The notes under the pieces are model-generated. The model was given only the letters and a program-made list of their open reading frames with translations. It was not told where the DNA came from and made no database searches. A stretch of 64,000 nt of DNA from Haematobia irritans (taxonomy: Eukaryota > Arthropoda > Insecta > Diptera > Muscidae). Position numbers and translations under genes: made by a program. This document shows positions 34,696 to 45,321 of this stretch, one piece after another. The number at the start of each line of letters is the position of its first letter. The stretch's first letter is position 1. The DNA is taken from NCBI RefSeq assembly GCF_050003625.1, contig NC_134397.1, positions 273,786,070 through 273,850,069 of the forward strand. The letters run 5' to 3'.

Positions 34696-36219
34696 GTACT
34701 CACCTGTAGGAATTGCTGTAACATAAAAAATATATATTAAAAAAATGGTTGCATCTCCAACCTGTGATCCAGATGTAGAACAAATATAGATCATCCTATT
34801 ACCACTCATGTTGTATATTTTTTATGTAAATCAATTAAAAATCCGCACTAATTTTAAACTATTAACAGAAATATACAGTTCCTTAATCTGTTGTTTGTTT
34901 TTTATCAATAAAAAGCGTTTTTGAATACTCTAACATCACATAATTCACTTCTCAGTTTCTAAAATGTTCCGAATAAATGTATTTTCATTAATAAACACCA
35001 ATACCGCACGTACAATTTTGCAAAATTAAATCCACGTGTGCACTTCATAAAATCATCAACATAACTGAATGCAACAATAAAACTCAAAGACACAAATAGT
35101 CATAAAGGATACATACCTGCCGTAAAGAAAAACAACTCCACACACACACGATCCCTTTCTGATCTCGCTATTGCAAGAAAACAAATCTCACCACAAAAAA
35201 TACCAACAACACACAAGGAATATTATATTGTCTCTAGAATCAAAACAACCAACAACAGCATAAATGACGCAATAACAAACACAAACAATCAAACGAGATA
35301 TACACAAAATGTCTCTAAAAACTCCCTCACATTTTCCAGTATCACGTTTATTGATTAGTTGGAATTCTATCTATAAGTTAAGGTAAAATATATACCAAAT
35401 CTATGAGGAATCTCTAAAAAATTATATACACCCGTCAAGGATTATATTAACTACTTTTTATTCTACTTTATCTAAAAATTTCAATGTGAAGAAAAACACT
35501 CCAACATATAATAAAAAGGGAAATAATCTGTAGGTAGCCATCGTACGAATCGGTAATGTCGTTAAGTTAAATTTTACTACAAAAATTTTTTTCCATACAA
35601 AATTGTTTCTTAGTAAATTGTCCACATTTCGTAGTAAGATTTTTATATTGCCCATGTATTTTTATAATAGAATCAACGATGCATTAACTTCTGTGTTGGA
35701 AATTTATTTAAGGAAAAATACTTCCCATTTCGTAGTTAGTGAACTAAAAACCATTTACTGAATTTTTATAAGTTTTCCTTTAGCTAAATTAATTTTCGTT
35801 GTGGTTACGAAAAATGAACTATATTACAGTAAATTTGTTGAACTATGTGAAAGTTAAAATGGTCCTTAAATTTACAAGACACTTTTTTTCTGTGTAATTG
35901 AATTATGGAAAGTTCATTGGGAATATGTTCTGCCTTTTGTAGAAATAGTAACATACCCTTGCTGGTGCAAGCTAAAATCGTTAAAACATTTAAAATTCGA
36001 CACATTTATAATACAAAGAATATTTATACTCCAAAAAATTTTGCTAATATGAGGGATCATTCATTCATTCGCAGAAAAATCTGTTTTTTTTTTGTTCTCC
36101 ATTTGATCAAAAACTGCAAAATAAGATTTTTTTTTCAAATTTAGAAGATTGTGGTAAAATCTTCTTCAATGTTTTTTGGTAGATTATTTTTTGGCATGAG
36201 TGACGACCGTGTTTGTATC

Positions 36220-37464
36220 CCTACTAGCTTTTTCATGCCTCTTTTTTTTTTTTTTGTTTTCTTTATAAGCTACCATTAACAATATGATATGTGTGGCAAC
36301 CTCAACCCGAAGACCTTTATATATGCATTAATCAAAATCAATATCATTATTAACCCCTGCTCTTGCATTATGATAAAAGCATGAACTATCAATACACACT
36401 CAGAATTGCAATCACCTTAATGTATTTACATCTTCAGCATACAAAGAAACGTAAATATTTATTAAATGCGCTTTCATTATTAAAATTTTTTCCTCCAATT
36501 TTGGGAGAAGAGGAAAAAACGTAAAATTTACTCAATCGTATTGTTTGATTTAATTCCGTTTGTATCGTGGTGATTCCTTGAATCCTGCATGCATTAACAA
36601 TTATTGAATTGTCAATAATAGCTCAGAGTTTTATCATCTTTCGGCAATTAAGTCGTTTTTTACTTTGCCATTATTGCTGTCTACAACCAAAATAAAAAAC
36701 GTGTATATGTTCAGTTCGTTATTATAATGAGAGAATGAAAGCCAATTAATTAATTGATTTTATTTAAATTATGGTTGAAATATGTACATCGAGTAAATAA
36801 AATATAATTTTTTTAAGGTTTTGCTTTTTAATTGGTACCATTTGAATTTATTAAATTAAAAACCAATCGGTCTTAACTATTTGTTGATATAGCCCAGACG
36901 AAATCCTTTGCGTTTGACCCATAAAATAAGTTTAATTACTCCACTTGAAATAAATCCATGATTTTTTAATCATCTGTAGAAAGTAAATAAAGGCCATATA
37001 TAATTTTTAATATTGCGAAGCAGCAGTATCAGCAGTGACTGTTTATATTCGCATACCTTTGAACTTCATTTATTGATGCAATTTCAATTTTTCTGAATAT
37101 TTCCATCATCACTGTGACCATGTTGGATATGAAAAAAATACAGCCAATGGATAATAATTATAATTCTCATAAAGCTTTATGCTAAATAAGCTACCAACAA
37201 ATATTTTATGTACTCATATGATTGAGCTCGTATATGTGTGTGTATTACAAACATCTCACATACAGTGTATTGTTCAGGGAGCTTACGAATGCCCATTTAT
37301 ATGGCTATCTCTTTGTAAAACCCCCTACTTATGACTACTGCAAAACTATAATTAATATGAAATTATTCACTCTCAGTTGATTAAAAAATGTGTTTTTAAA
37401 TACAGTTGAAATAGAAACAATAGAAAATTGAAATAGAAATGAAATAAATCATAAACAATTACTT
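36220..37464. other. No recognisable feature
   Basis: AT-rich; a T-run occurs near 36239-36256. No coding or element signal. Confidence 0.4.
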
Positions 37465-37985
37465 ACACCATATACCAAATTTCAACCAGATCGGATGAAA
37501 TTTACTTCTGTTAGAGGATCGGCAAGCCAAATTTGGGGGTCCGTTTATATGGGGGCTATACGTAAAAGTGGACCGATATGAACCAATTTTTGCATGGCTG
37601 GTAGAGACCATATATTGACACCATGTACAAAATTTCAGCCTGATCGGATGAACTTTGCTTCTTTTAGAGCAATCGCAAGCCAAATTTTGGGGTCCGTTTA
37701 TATGGGGGCTATACGTAAAAGTGGACCGATATGACCCATTTGCAATACCATCCGACCTACATCAATAACAACTACTTGTGCCAAGTTTCAAGTCGATAGC
37801 TTGTCTCGTTCGGAAGTTAGCGTGATTTCAACAGACGGACGGACGGACATGCTCAGATCGACTCAGAATTTCACCACGACCCAGAATATATATACTTTAT
37901 GGGGTCTTGGAGCAATATTTCGATGTGTTACAAACGGAATGACAAAGTTAATATACCCCCATCTTATGGTGGAGGGTATAAAAAG
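37465..37985 (+). mobile_element. Family A element, 5'-truncated copy A2
   Basis: Two units of the ~153-bp repeat (CGTTTATATGGGGGCTATAC, ATGTACAAAATTTCAGCC) are followed by CAGACGGACGGACGGACATG, the AATATATATACTTTATGGGG core and the 3' hairpin with TATGGTGGAGGGTATA. The 5' palindrome is missing. Confidence 0.8.
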
Positions 37986-38102
37986 CTTCAAATATAGGCT
38001 AAGATTTTTTTTTGCAATTGGGAAAACAGTTCCTACTAAATCTGTTGTAATTTGGATTTTTAATCTGGCATTTGTTCGTACGCAAATATCTTTGTTTATA
38101 TT

Positions 38103-38642
38103 CCAGCAAAAAAAATTGAAGTTCTTCTAAAGGCACAACTTTAAAAGCACTTCCAAAAATGTCCTCCCAAAAATGTTTTTATTTTAACTGCAGAGGATGT
38201 TCAATTGAGTCATTCCTTTTATAAATCGCTTTTTTCATATTTTTAATAGGAAAATTAAAATTTTTTGTTTCAAATGGTCAAAAGTTTAAACCCGATTAAA
38301 ATTTAATAAAATGGTAAGTACTTTCTAGAAAAATTGAGAATTTTTGAAAACATTTGATGTTAAACATTCCAGACACGTGTTATAATGCATTAAAATCATA
38401 AAAAATTTTAAAAATTATTTATTTGTTAAAATATTACAAAATTTCTTAATTCTCATCCAAAACACTGAATTCGGAGCACACCTTAAGAAGTGATGCAAAT
38501 TCAGTTCAAGGGCTGTTGAAATGGTGGACATCCGTCCTATGACAAGCTCACGTTAAATGCATCGCTTCTGCGCCAATATTGCACCACTTCCGGATCCAAA
38601 AAGAACATTTTCACTACTTTTTTGGCGACGCTTATTTGCTGG
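38103..38642 (+). mobile_element. Element E, copy 2, insertion-free
   Basis: CCAGCAAAAAAAATTGAAG to TTATTTGCTGG, 540 bp. It aligns with 4611-6101 after removing the SINE and the family D MITE there, so it serves as the empty site for both. No ORF. Confidence 0.8.
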
Positions 38643-39125
38643 GATATGTACCGAACCATATTTGCATATTTGGCTCGTACGTAAATCGGAGTAAAACTTT
38701 GGCCTCTTTGGTCATATAAATGAAAATCGGACGAATGATATATGTGGAATCCATATTTAAATCTGAACTGATTTCAATCAAATTTATCACACTTGACTAT
38801 AACATTGATTTTACTCCACGTGCAAAATATAAAGGGTAAAACTTTGCATTCTGGGGCCATATAAGTGCATATCGGGCAAAAGATATATGTATGCAAACTA
38901 GAATTAAAAAGGGTTCTATTCTGATACAAAATGGATATTTATATCAAATTTGAAAACGATTGGACTGAAATTGACCTAGACCTTGATTACAAAGATGTGT
39001 TAATAGACAGAGGGACGGACGGACATGTCTTTGCCTTGTATTTATCTCGTCTCCTTCTGGGTATTGTTAACATATGCACTAACTTATAATACTTTGTCCT
39101 ACAGTGTGGTTCACGGTATAATTAA
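38643..39125 (+). mobile_element. Degenerate family C element, copy C5
   Basis: Blocks AAATCGGAGTAAAACTTTGG, CAGAGGGACGGACGGACATG and the decayed hairpin CACGGTATAATT identify a 5'-truncated, diverged copy. Confidence 0.65.
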
Positions 39126-40013
39126 TTAATAATTTTTAATAATCCATAAAAATTTCCTTGCAATATTTATTACAATATTTTCGAAATTCAACTACAAACT
39201 TGGGTAATGTAAGGTAAAACGACCCACTAGTTGTAAATAATTGCTTAATCAGTCTACTAGAACATTGAAATGTCGGTTCACAAAAATATCCTATAGGTAG
39301 TTCCTTTATTTATTTATAATTTGTGTTAAGAATAATATTTCATATTAAATATATTGTGAGAAAAAAAATCCCAGTGAAATTGGGTTCGAAAATATGGTAA
39401 AATCTTCCTAAATGTTTTCGAATTCTACACAAATGTTTATGTGTTCGTATATGTAACCATTGGTTAGTACGGAATCTATTATAATTTAAGGAAGATTTCT
39501 TTAAATTAAAAATGTGTTTCTTAACTTTAAAGGGAATTTTCCCTAGTTCAAAGACATGCGACTTAATCCAAAATTTGTTTCTTAAATTTTATGAAAAAAA
39601 ATTAAAACTTTTTTAATTAAAATTTCATTAAATTTGTCCTTAGTATTTTAAACATTGCGCATCCTAAAAATTAGATTGCGTAATCTTTAATATAATGTAA
39701 ATATTTTTTAGTGCACAATTGAATTGTTTGGCCGAAACTGGGATTGTAGCCCCGGTCAATTGTATGCAATGTTGCTGCCTCAGGAACTTTAAACTCATTC
39801 CAAAGACTTATCGACCCACCTTTGAATATAAATAGGAGGACAATTCGAAAACTTCTTAGCCTAGCACAAAAAGCGCGGTATAAACAGAAAAAAGTTAAGA
39901 GTTTTGGAAACTTCCATCTCTGTTATGAACACATGTTAAATTTTGTTTCGATCTGGCAGCTCCTTCATATAGAAACAGGTGTTCAAAAAAGACGCATCCG
40001 CAATTTTTTTACA
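39126..40013. other. AT-rich DNA; mariner 5' leader at the end
   Basis: No clear element until the sequence preceding the mariner start. The first 64 codons of the long frame beginning at 39822 show no mariner similarity and are treated as leader or flanking DNA. Confidence 0.45.
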
Positions 40014-40757
40014 ATGGAAAAATTAGAAATGCGTGGTGTCATTATATATTTACATAAAAATCGTTTATCGGGACAAGAAATTCATAATGATAGGGTGAAT
40101 GTGTTAGGTGAAAGTGCTCCTACATATGCAACATTAAAAAATTGTTTTACTGAATTTAAACGTGGTCGTACAAGCATTGAAGATGAACCACGTAGTGGAC
40201 GTCCAAAAACAGCAACAGCAACAGAAATTGTAGCCAAAGTGCATGATATGGTATTAAATGATCGACGAATAAAAGTGCGTGAAATTGCTAATATCATGGG
40301 CATCCATTTAATTTTGCATGAAGAACTACAGATGAAAAAGCTTTCTGCAAGATGGGTGCCGCATTTGTTAACAGTCGATCAAAAACGCATAAGAATGAAC
40401 ATTTCTCAAGCTAGTTTGGATCGTTTTAAGCGAAATATAATGGATTTGAAGCGTCGTTTCATAACTGTTGATGAGACATGGATCCACCACTATACTCCAG
40501 AGACAAAAGAACAATCCAAACAATGGACTGAAGCTGGAGGAAGCGGCCCAAAGAAGGCAAAAACAATTCAATCGGCTGGTAAGGTTATGGCAACGGTTTT
40601 TTGGGACTTGAAAGGTATTTTATTGATTGACTATCTGCAAAAGGGTAAAACAATAAATTCAGAGTTGCAACCTTTTGGATCAATTAAATGTACAAATTCG
40701 AGAAAAGCGTCCTAGCTTACAACACAAAAAAAATATTTTTCATCAGGACAACGCACA
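40014..40757 (+). pseudogene. Irritans-like mariner transposase, 3'-truncated
   Basis: The transposase begins at the ATG at 40014 (MEKLEMRGVIIYLHKN). The N-terminal helix-turn-helix region shows FTEFKRGRTSIEDEPRSGRP and VHDMVLNDRRIKVREIA. The next segment jumps from NIMGI to HLILHEEL, about five residues shorter than relatives, damaging the second helix-turn-helix. The linker KLSARWVPHLLTVDQK and the first catalytic aspartate VDETW (codon 40470-40472) are intact, as is HHYTPETKEQSKQW. A frameshift near 40663-40672 pushes the second catalytic motif HQDNA (aspartate codon 40747-40749) into another frame. Similarity then stops at about 40755, so the third aspartate and the 3' inverted repeat are missing. 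Mariner transposases cut and paste DNA at TA; this copy cannot be active. Confidence 0.9.
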
Positions 40758-40960
40758 GTGGGGTTTTTGATGTCAAAAGTGGGAATTAATTCGAGGTAGC
40801 TTTCCCTGTTTATAGTTTTAACTTTTTTTCGGTCAAATTCACTAAAAGACATAAAACCAATCAAATTTTAAATATTTTTTAGTCCACATTTTATTTGTTT
40901 TCCATTAGTTAATTTGCAACAAAAAAAAAGAGAAAGAATATCTGCTTTTTGATCTGATTC
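40758..40960 (-). other. Non-coding flank of the unknown element
   Basis: Sequence starting CAGTGGGGTTTTTGATGTC at about 40755 replaces the mariner 3' end. It may be the terminus and 3' untranslated part of the element whose protein remnant lies at 40961-41520. Confidence 0.35.
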
Positions 40961-41520
40961 TTAACAATTATTATCATCATCATCACCATCTACATTGATA
41001 CTATATGTATCATTTTCATCAACACTGGCATTTTGATCACCATCAAGATTTGACTCAAATATGAACATTTGAATTGCTTCCATAGGCAAATTGTGGGGTT
41101 TATTCTCTTTTAATTTTCTTATTTCTGATATAACTGGATCCGAAGTAATTAACAGTCTTTTAAATATGTCTTCATTTGACATCGATATAGAACGATTTAA
41201 CTTCTAAAGTTTCATTTTCGCAAAAAATGCTCTCTAAAATTTCTAAAATCTTTGTTTCGAGCTTCTTGCGCTTCTTCCGACAACTGTCCAATTCGAAGTA
41301 AAGCGTGGTTAATTATTTCCGCTCCATGTAATAAATATTTGTGCACAGTTGGGGACATATAGTACCAGGGGTTGAAAAATCTATTTCCATTTAATTTCAA
41401 AATGTGCAAAAAAGTGCAGACAACTTTTTCATTTATGCTTTCAAAAGAGTTTATTGTTTTTACTTAATTTGGCTTTATTCACAACTATTTGTCGACATAT
41501 TTCTCGAAATCCTCTAATTT
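40961..41520 (-). pseudogene. Broken protein of unrecognised, probably transposon, family
   Basis: On the minus strand three overlapping frames give a coherent protein end. About 41520-41440 reads GFREICRQIVVNKAKLS. The stretch 41409-41212 reads FFNPWYYMSPTVHKYLLHGA and IGQLSEEAQEARNKDFRNF. The stretch 41182-40961 reads SNEDIFKRLLITSDPVIS and ends in an acidic DGDDDDNN tail. Small frameshifts separate them. I recall similar uncharacterised insect proteins with the pattern PWYYM.P.VH..L.HG and QLSEEAQEARNK, often in repeated copies, which suggests a mobile-element protein, but I cannot name the superfamily or a catalytic site. It is adjacent to the truncated mariner, and family C copy C3 begins just beyond. 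Confidence 0.55.
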
Positions 41521-41768
41521 AAAGTCTTACGAGCGAAACTAAATTGCAAATAATAACACAAGTCACACATAAAAACAAAAAACACAAAAATAATCGTATT
41601 AACCTGAGGATGAAGGTTCCATTATTATTTTTTATATCCTTCACCACTACTGTGGTACAGGGTATAATAAGTTTGTGCATTTGTATGTAACGCCAAGAAG
41701 GAGTAATCATAGACCAACCTTTTAGTATACGGATCGGCTAGACTTAAATTCTGAGTCGATTTAGGGAT

Positions 41769-41841
41769 GTCCGTCTGTCTGTCTGTACGTCTGTCTGTCC
41801 GTCTGTCTGTCCGTCTGTCTGTCTGTCTGTCTGTCTGTCTG
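41769..41841. repeat. (GTCY)n tract of C3
   Basis: About 18 GTCT or GTCC tetranucleotides with one GTAC interruption, the longest such tract in the window. It sits at the conserved site of the family C core. Confidence 0.9.
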
Positions 41842-43050
41842 TTGATGTATTTTTGTGTGCAAAGTACAGCTCGCAGTTTTAGTCCGATTGTCCTAAAATT
41901 TGGTACAGGGTCCTGTTTCGGCTCAAAGACGATCCCTATTGATTTTGGAAAAAATCGGTTCAGATTTAGATATAGCTGCCATATATATTTTTCACCGATC
42001 TGGTCATAATTGGCGTGTATATCAACCGATCTTCCTCAAATTCCGTACATCCGAATATTTTATGGGTCTCGAAAAACTTGCAAAATACCAGCCAAATCGG
42101 TTCAGATTTAGATATAGCTCTCATATATAGCTTTCGCCCGATTTACACTCATTTGCCCAAAGAGGCCAATTTTTAACTCCGATTTGGTTGAAATTTTGCA
42201 CAGGGAGTAGAATTAGCATTGTAACTATGCGTGCCAAATTTGGTTGAAATCGGTTCAGATTTGGATATATCTCCCATATATAGCTTTCGCCCGATTTACA
42301 CTCACATGACCACAGAGGCCAATTTTTAACTCCGATTTAGTTGAAATTTTGCACAGGGAGTAGAATTAGTATTGTAGCTATGCGTGCCAAATTTGTTTGA
42401 AATCGGTTCAGATTTAGATATATCACCCATATATAGCTTTCGCCCGATTTACACTCACATGACCACAGAGGCCAATTTTTAACTCCGATTTAGTTGAAAT
42501 TTTGCACAGGGAGTAGAATTAGTATTGTAGCTATGCGTGCCAAATTTGGTTGAAATCGGTTCAGATTTAGATATAGCTCCCATATATATGTTTTTCTGAT
42601 TTCGACAAAAATTGATAGGATTCCGTACATCCGAATATTTTATGAGTCTCGAAAAACTTGCAAAATATCAGCCAAATCGGTTCAGATTTAGATATAGCTC
42701 CCATATATAGCTTTCGCCCTATTTACACTCATATGACCACAGAGGCCAATTTTTAACTCCAATTTAGTTGAAATTTTGCACAGGGATTAGAAGTAGCATT
42801 GTAGCTATTTGTGCCAAATTTGGTTGACATCGGTTCAGATTTAGATATAGCTCCCATATATATGTTTTTCTGATTTCGACAAAAATGGTCAAAATGGGCC
42901 TGTTAAATCGCCACTGCTTAGTCGAAAAGTTGTAAAAATGACTCTAATTTTCCTAAACTTCTAATACATATATATCGAGCGATAAATCATAAATAAACGT
43001 TTGCCAAGTTTCCTTAAAATTGCTTCAGATTTAAATGTTTCCCATATTTT

Positions 43051-45040
43051 TATACCCTCCATCATAGGATGGGGGTATATTAACTTTGTCATTCCGTTTG
43101 TAACACATCGAAATATTGCTCTAAGACCCCATAAAGTATATATATTCTGGGTCGTGGTGAAATTCTAAGTCGATCTAAGCATGTCCGTCCGTCCGTTCGT
43201 CCGTCCGTCCGTCTGTTGAAATCACGCTAACTTCCGAACGAAACAAGCTATGGACTTGAAACTTGACACAAGTCGTTGTTATCGATGTAGGTCGGATGGT
43301 ATTGAAAATGGGCCATATCGGTCCACTTTTACGTATAGCCCCCATATAAAGGGACCCTCAGATTTGGCTTGTGGAGCCTCTAACAGAAGCATATTTCATC
43401 CGATCCGGCTGAAATTTGGTACATGGTGTTGGTATATGGTCTCTAACAACCATGCAAAAATTGGTCCAAATCGGTTCATAATTATATATAGCCCCCTTAT
43501 AAACCGATCCCCAGATTTGGCTTGCGGAGCCTAAAAGAGAAGCAAATTTCATCCGATCCGGCTGAAATTTGGTACATGGTGTTAGTATATGGTCTCTAAC
43601 AACCATGCAAAAATTGGTCCACATCGGTCCATAATTATATATAGCCCCCATATAAACCGATCCCCAGATTTGGCTTGCGGAGCCTCAAAGAGAAGAAAAT
43701 TTTATCCGATCCGGTTGAAATTTGGTACATGATGTTGGTATATGGTCTCTAACAACCATGCAAAAATTGGTCCATATCGGTCCTTAATTATATATAGCCC
43801 CCATATAAACCGATCCCCAGATTTGGCTTGTGGAGCCTCTAAGAGAAGCATATTTCATCCGATACGGCTGAAATTTGGTACATGGTGTTGGTATATGGTC
43901 TCTAACAATCATGCAAAAATTGGTCCACATCGATCCATAATTATATATAGCGCCCATATAAACCGATCCCCAGATTTGGCATGCGGAGCCTCAAAGAGAA
44001 GCAAATTTCATCCGATCCGGCTGAAATTCGGTACATGATGTTGGTATATGGTCTCTAACAACCATGCAAAAATTGGTCCACATCGGTCCATAATTATATA
44101 TAGACCCCATATAAACCGATCTCCAGATTTGGCTTGCGAAGCCCCAAAGAGAAGCAAATTGCATCCGATCCGGCTGAAATTTGGTACATGGTGTTGGTAT
44201 ATGATCTTTAACAAGCGTGTCAGAATTGGTCAATATCGGTCCACAATTATATATAGCCCCCATATAAAACGTTCTCCAGATTTGACCTCCGGAGCCTCTT
44301 GGAGGAGCAAAATTCATCCGATCCGGTTCAAATTAGGAACGTGGTGTTAGTATATGGTCGCTAACAACCATACCAAAATTGGTACAATCACACAAAAATT
44401 GGTACATATCGGTTCATAATCATGGTTGCCACTAGAGCCAAAAATAGTCTACCAAAATTTTATTTCTATAGAAAAATTTGTCAAAATTTTATTTCTATAG
44501 AAAATTTTGTCAAAATTTTATTTCTAGAGAAAATTTTGTTAAAATTTTATTCGGTTCATAATAAAATTTTCATCATTGTCAAAATGTTATTTCTATAGAA
44601 AATTTTGTTCAAATTTTATTCGGTTCATAATCATGGTTGCCACTCGAGCCAAAAATAATCGACCAAGATTTTATTTCTATAGAAAATTTTGTCAAATGTT
44701 TATTTCTATAGAAAATTTTGTGAAACTTTTATTTCTATAGAAAATTTTGTTAAAATTTTATTTTTGTAGAAAATTTTGTCATAATTTTATGTCTATTTTG
44801 TCAAACTGAATTATATACGTATTGGATCGCTCTTTTTTGATTTAATATATACCACGTGGACTTACATACAATTTAGAAGATGGTGTTAGGAGGTTTTAAG
44901 ATACCTTGCCATCGGCAATCGTTACAGCAACTTAAGTAATTCGATTGTGGATGGCAGTGTTTAGAAGAAGTTTCTACGCAATCCATGATGGAGGGTACAT
45001 AAGCTTCGGCCTGGCCGAACTTACGGCCGTATATACTTGT
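43051..45040 (-). mobile_element. Family A element, copy A3, nested in C3
   Basis: The hairpin end TATACCCTCCATCATAGG is at 43051, and the AACAAGTATATACGGCCG end is at 45040 in reverse. Five successive AGCCCC-type landmarks (43643, 43796, 43949, 44102, 44255) are exactly 153 bp apart. The two 13-bp arms TACCCTCCATCAT (43053-43065) and ATGATGGAGGGTA (44985-44997) pair perfectly, and both carry the change that distinguishes them from copy A1. A block of 29-bp repeats (44424-44800) with hAT-like GGTTGCCACTCGAGCC heads is embedded. ORFs on both strands follow the 153-bp period and are not genes. Confidence 0.88.
44424..44800. repeat. 29-bp array with hAT-like head, inside A3
   Basis: CATGGTTGCCACTAGAGCC and a second CATGGTTGCCACTCGAGCC head units of TTTTATTTCTATAGAAAA. 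The surrounding CGGTTCATAAT block is repeated as well, implying an internal duplication. Head similarity links it to the 32810 element. Confidence 0.7.
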
Positions 45041-45321
45041 TTTTTACTAAAATTGTGTTCCACCCTAGTGCATTAGCCAACTTAAATTTTGAGTCTATAG
45101 ATTTTGTAAAAATCTATCAAATTCTGTCCAAATCGAGTGATATTTAAATGTATGTGTTTGGGACAAACCTTTATATGTGTATGTGTTTGGGACAAACATT
45201 TATATATAGCACCCAACACATTTGACGGATGTGATATGGTATCGAAAATTTAGATCTACAAAGTGGTGCAGGGTATAATATAGTCGGCCCCGCCCGACTT
45301 TAAACTTTCCTTACTTGTTTT

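Larger units (their letters stand above)
33414..35894. mobile_element. Element G with CACMGAAAAAAAG ends
   Basis: The left end is CACCGAAAAAAAG, and the right end reversed is CACAGAAAAAAAG. TA is duplicated at 33412-33413 and 35895-35896. GAACTA-type blocks near both ends extend the imperfect inverted repeat. The ends resemble family D (CACTGAAAAAA), so it may belong to the same CACTA-like group. The interior has no transposase reading frame; ORFs at 33890-34217 and 35458-35655 lack motifs. Confidence 0.7.
32810..36211. mobile_element. hAT-like element carrying a 29-bp array and a nested element
   Basis: The ends are CACGGTTGCCA and GACGACCGTG, flanked by the 8-bp duplication TTTGTATC (32802-32809 and 36212-36219). 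GGTAGATT-type subterminal blocks occur near both ends. The left interior (about 32925-33410) is a degenerate 29-bp repeat array. A 2481-bp element (33414-35894) is inserted in it. Without that insertion the element is about 0.92 kb. Confidence 0.8.
41633..45321 (-). mobile_element. Family C element, copy C3, split by A3
   Basis: On the minus strand it runs from AACAAGTAAGGAAAG with the GTCGGGCGGGGCCGAC palindrome (near 45280-45300) to the hairpin TCACCACTACTGTGGTACAG at 41641. A long (GTCY)n tract (41769-41841) precedes the TTGATGTATTTTTGTG block. Internal repeats keep a 153-bp spacing (TAGCTC-type positions at 42115, 42268, 42421, 42574; also 42695 and 42848). Family A copy A3 is inserted at 43051-45040 between CCCATATTTT and TTTTTACTAAAATTG, which are adjacent in copy C1. 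A short duplication ATGTGTTTGGGACAAAC lies near 45150-45195. Confidence 0.88.

Noticed and set aside
40606..40608. FWD in the mariner as the second catalytic aspartate
   Set aside because: In mariners the second catalytic aspartate is in the HQDN motif; the FWD position is conserved but not part of the catalytic triad.
41769..41841. CRISPR-like or satellite array
   Set aside because: It is a simple GTCY tetranucleotide tract at the conserved position of family C elements, with no spacers.
43250..44350. ORFs of about 95-110 codons in family A copy A3
   Set aside because: They are translations of the 153-bp repeat in several frames and on both strands; no sign that they are genes.
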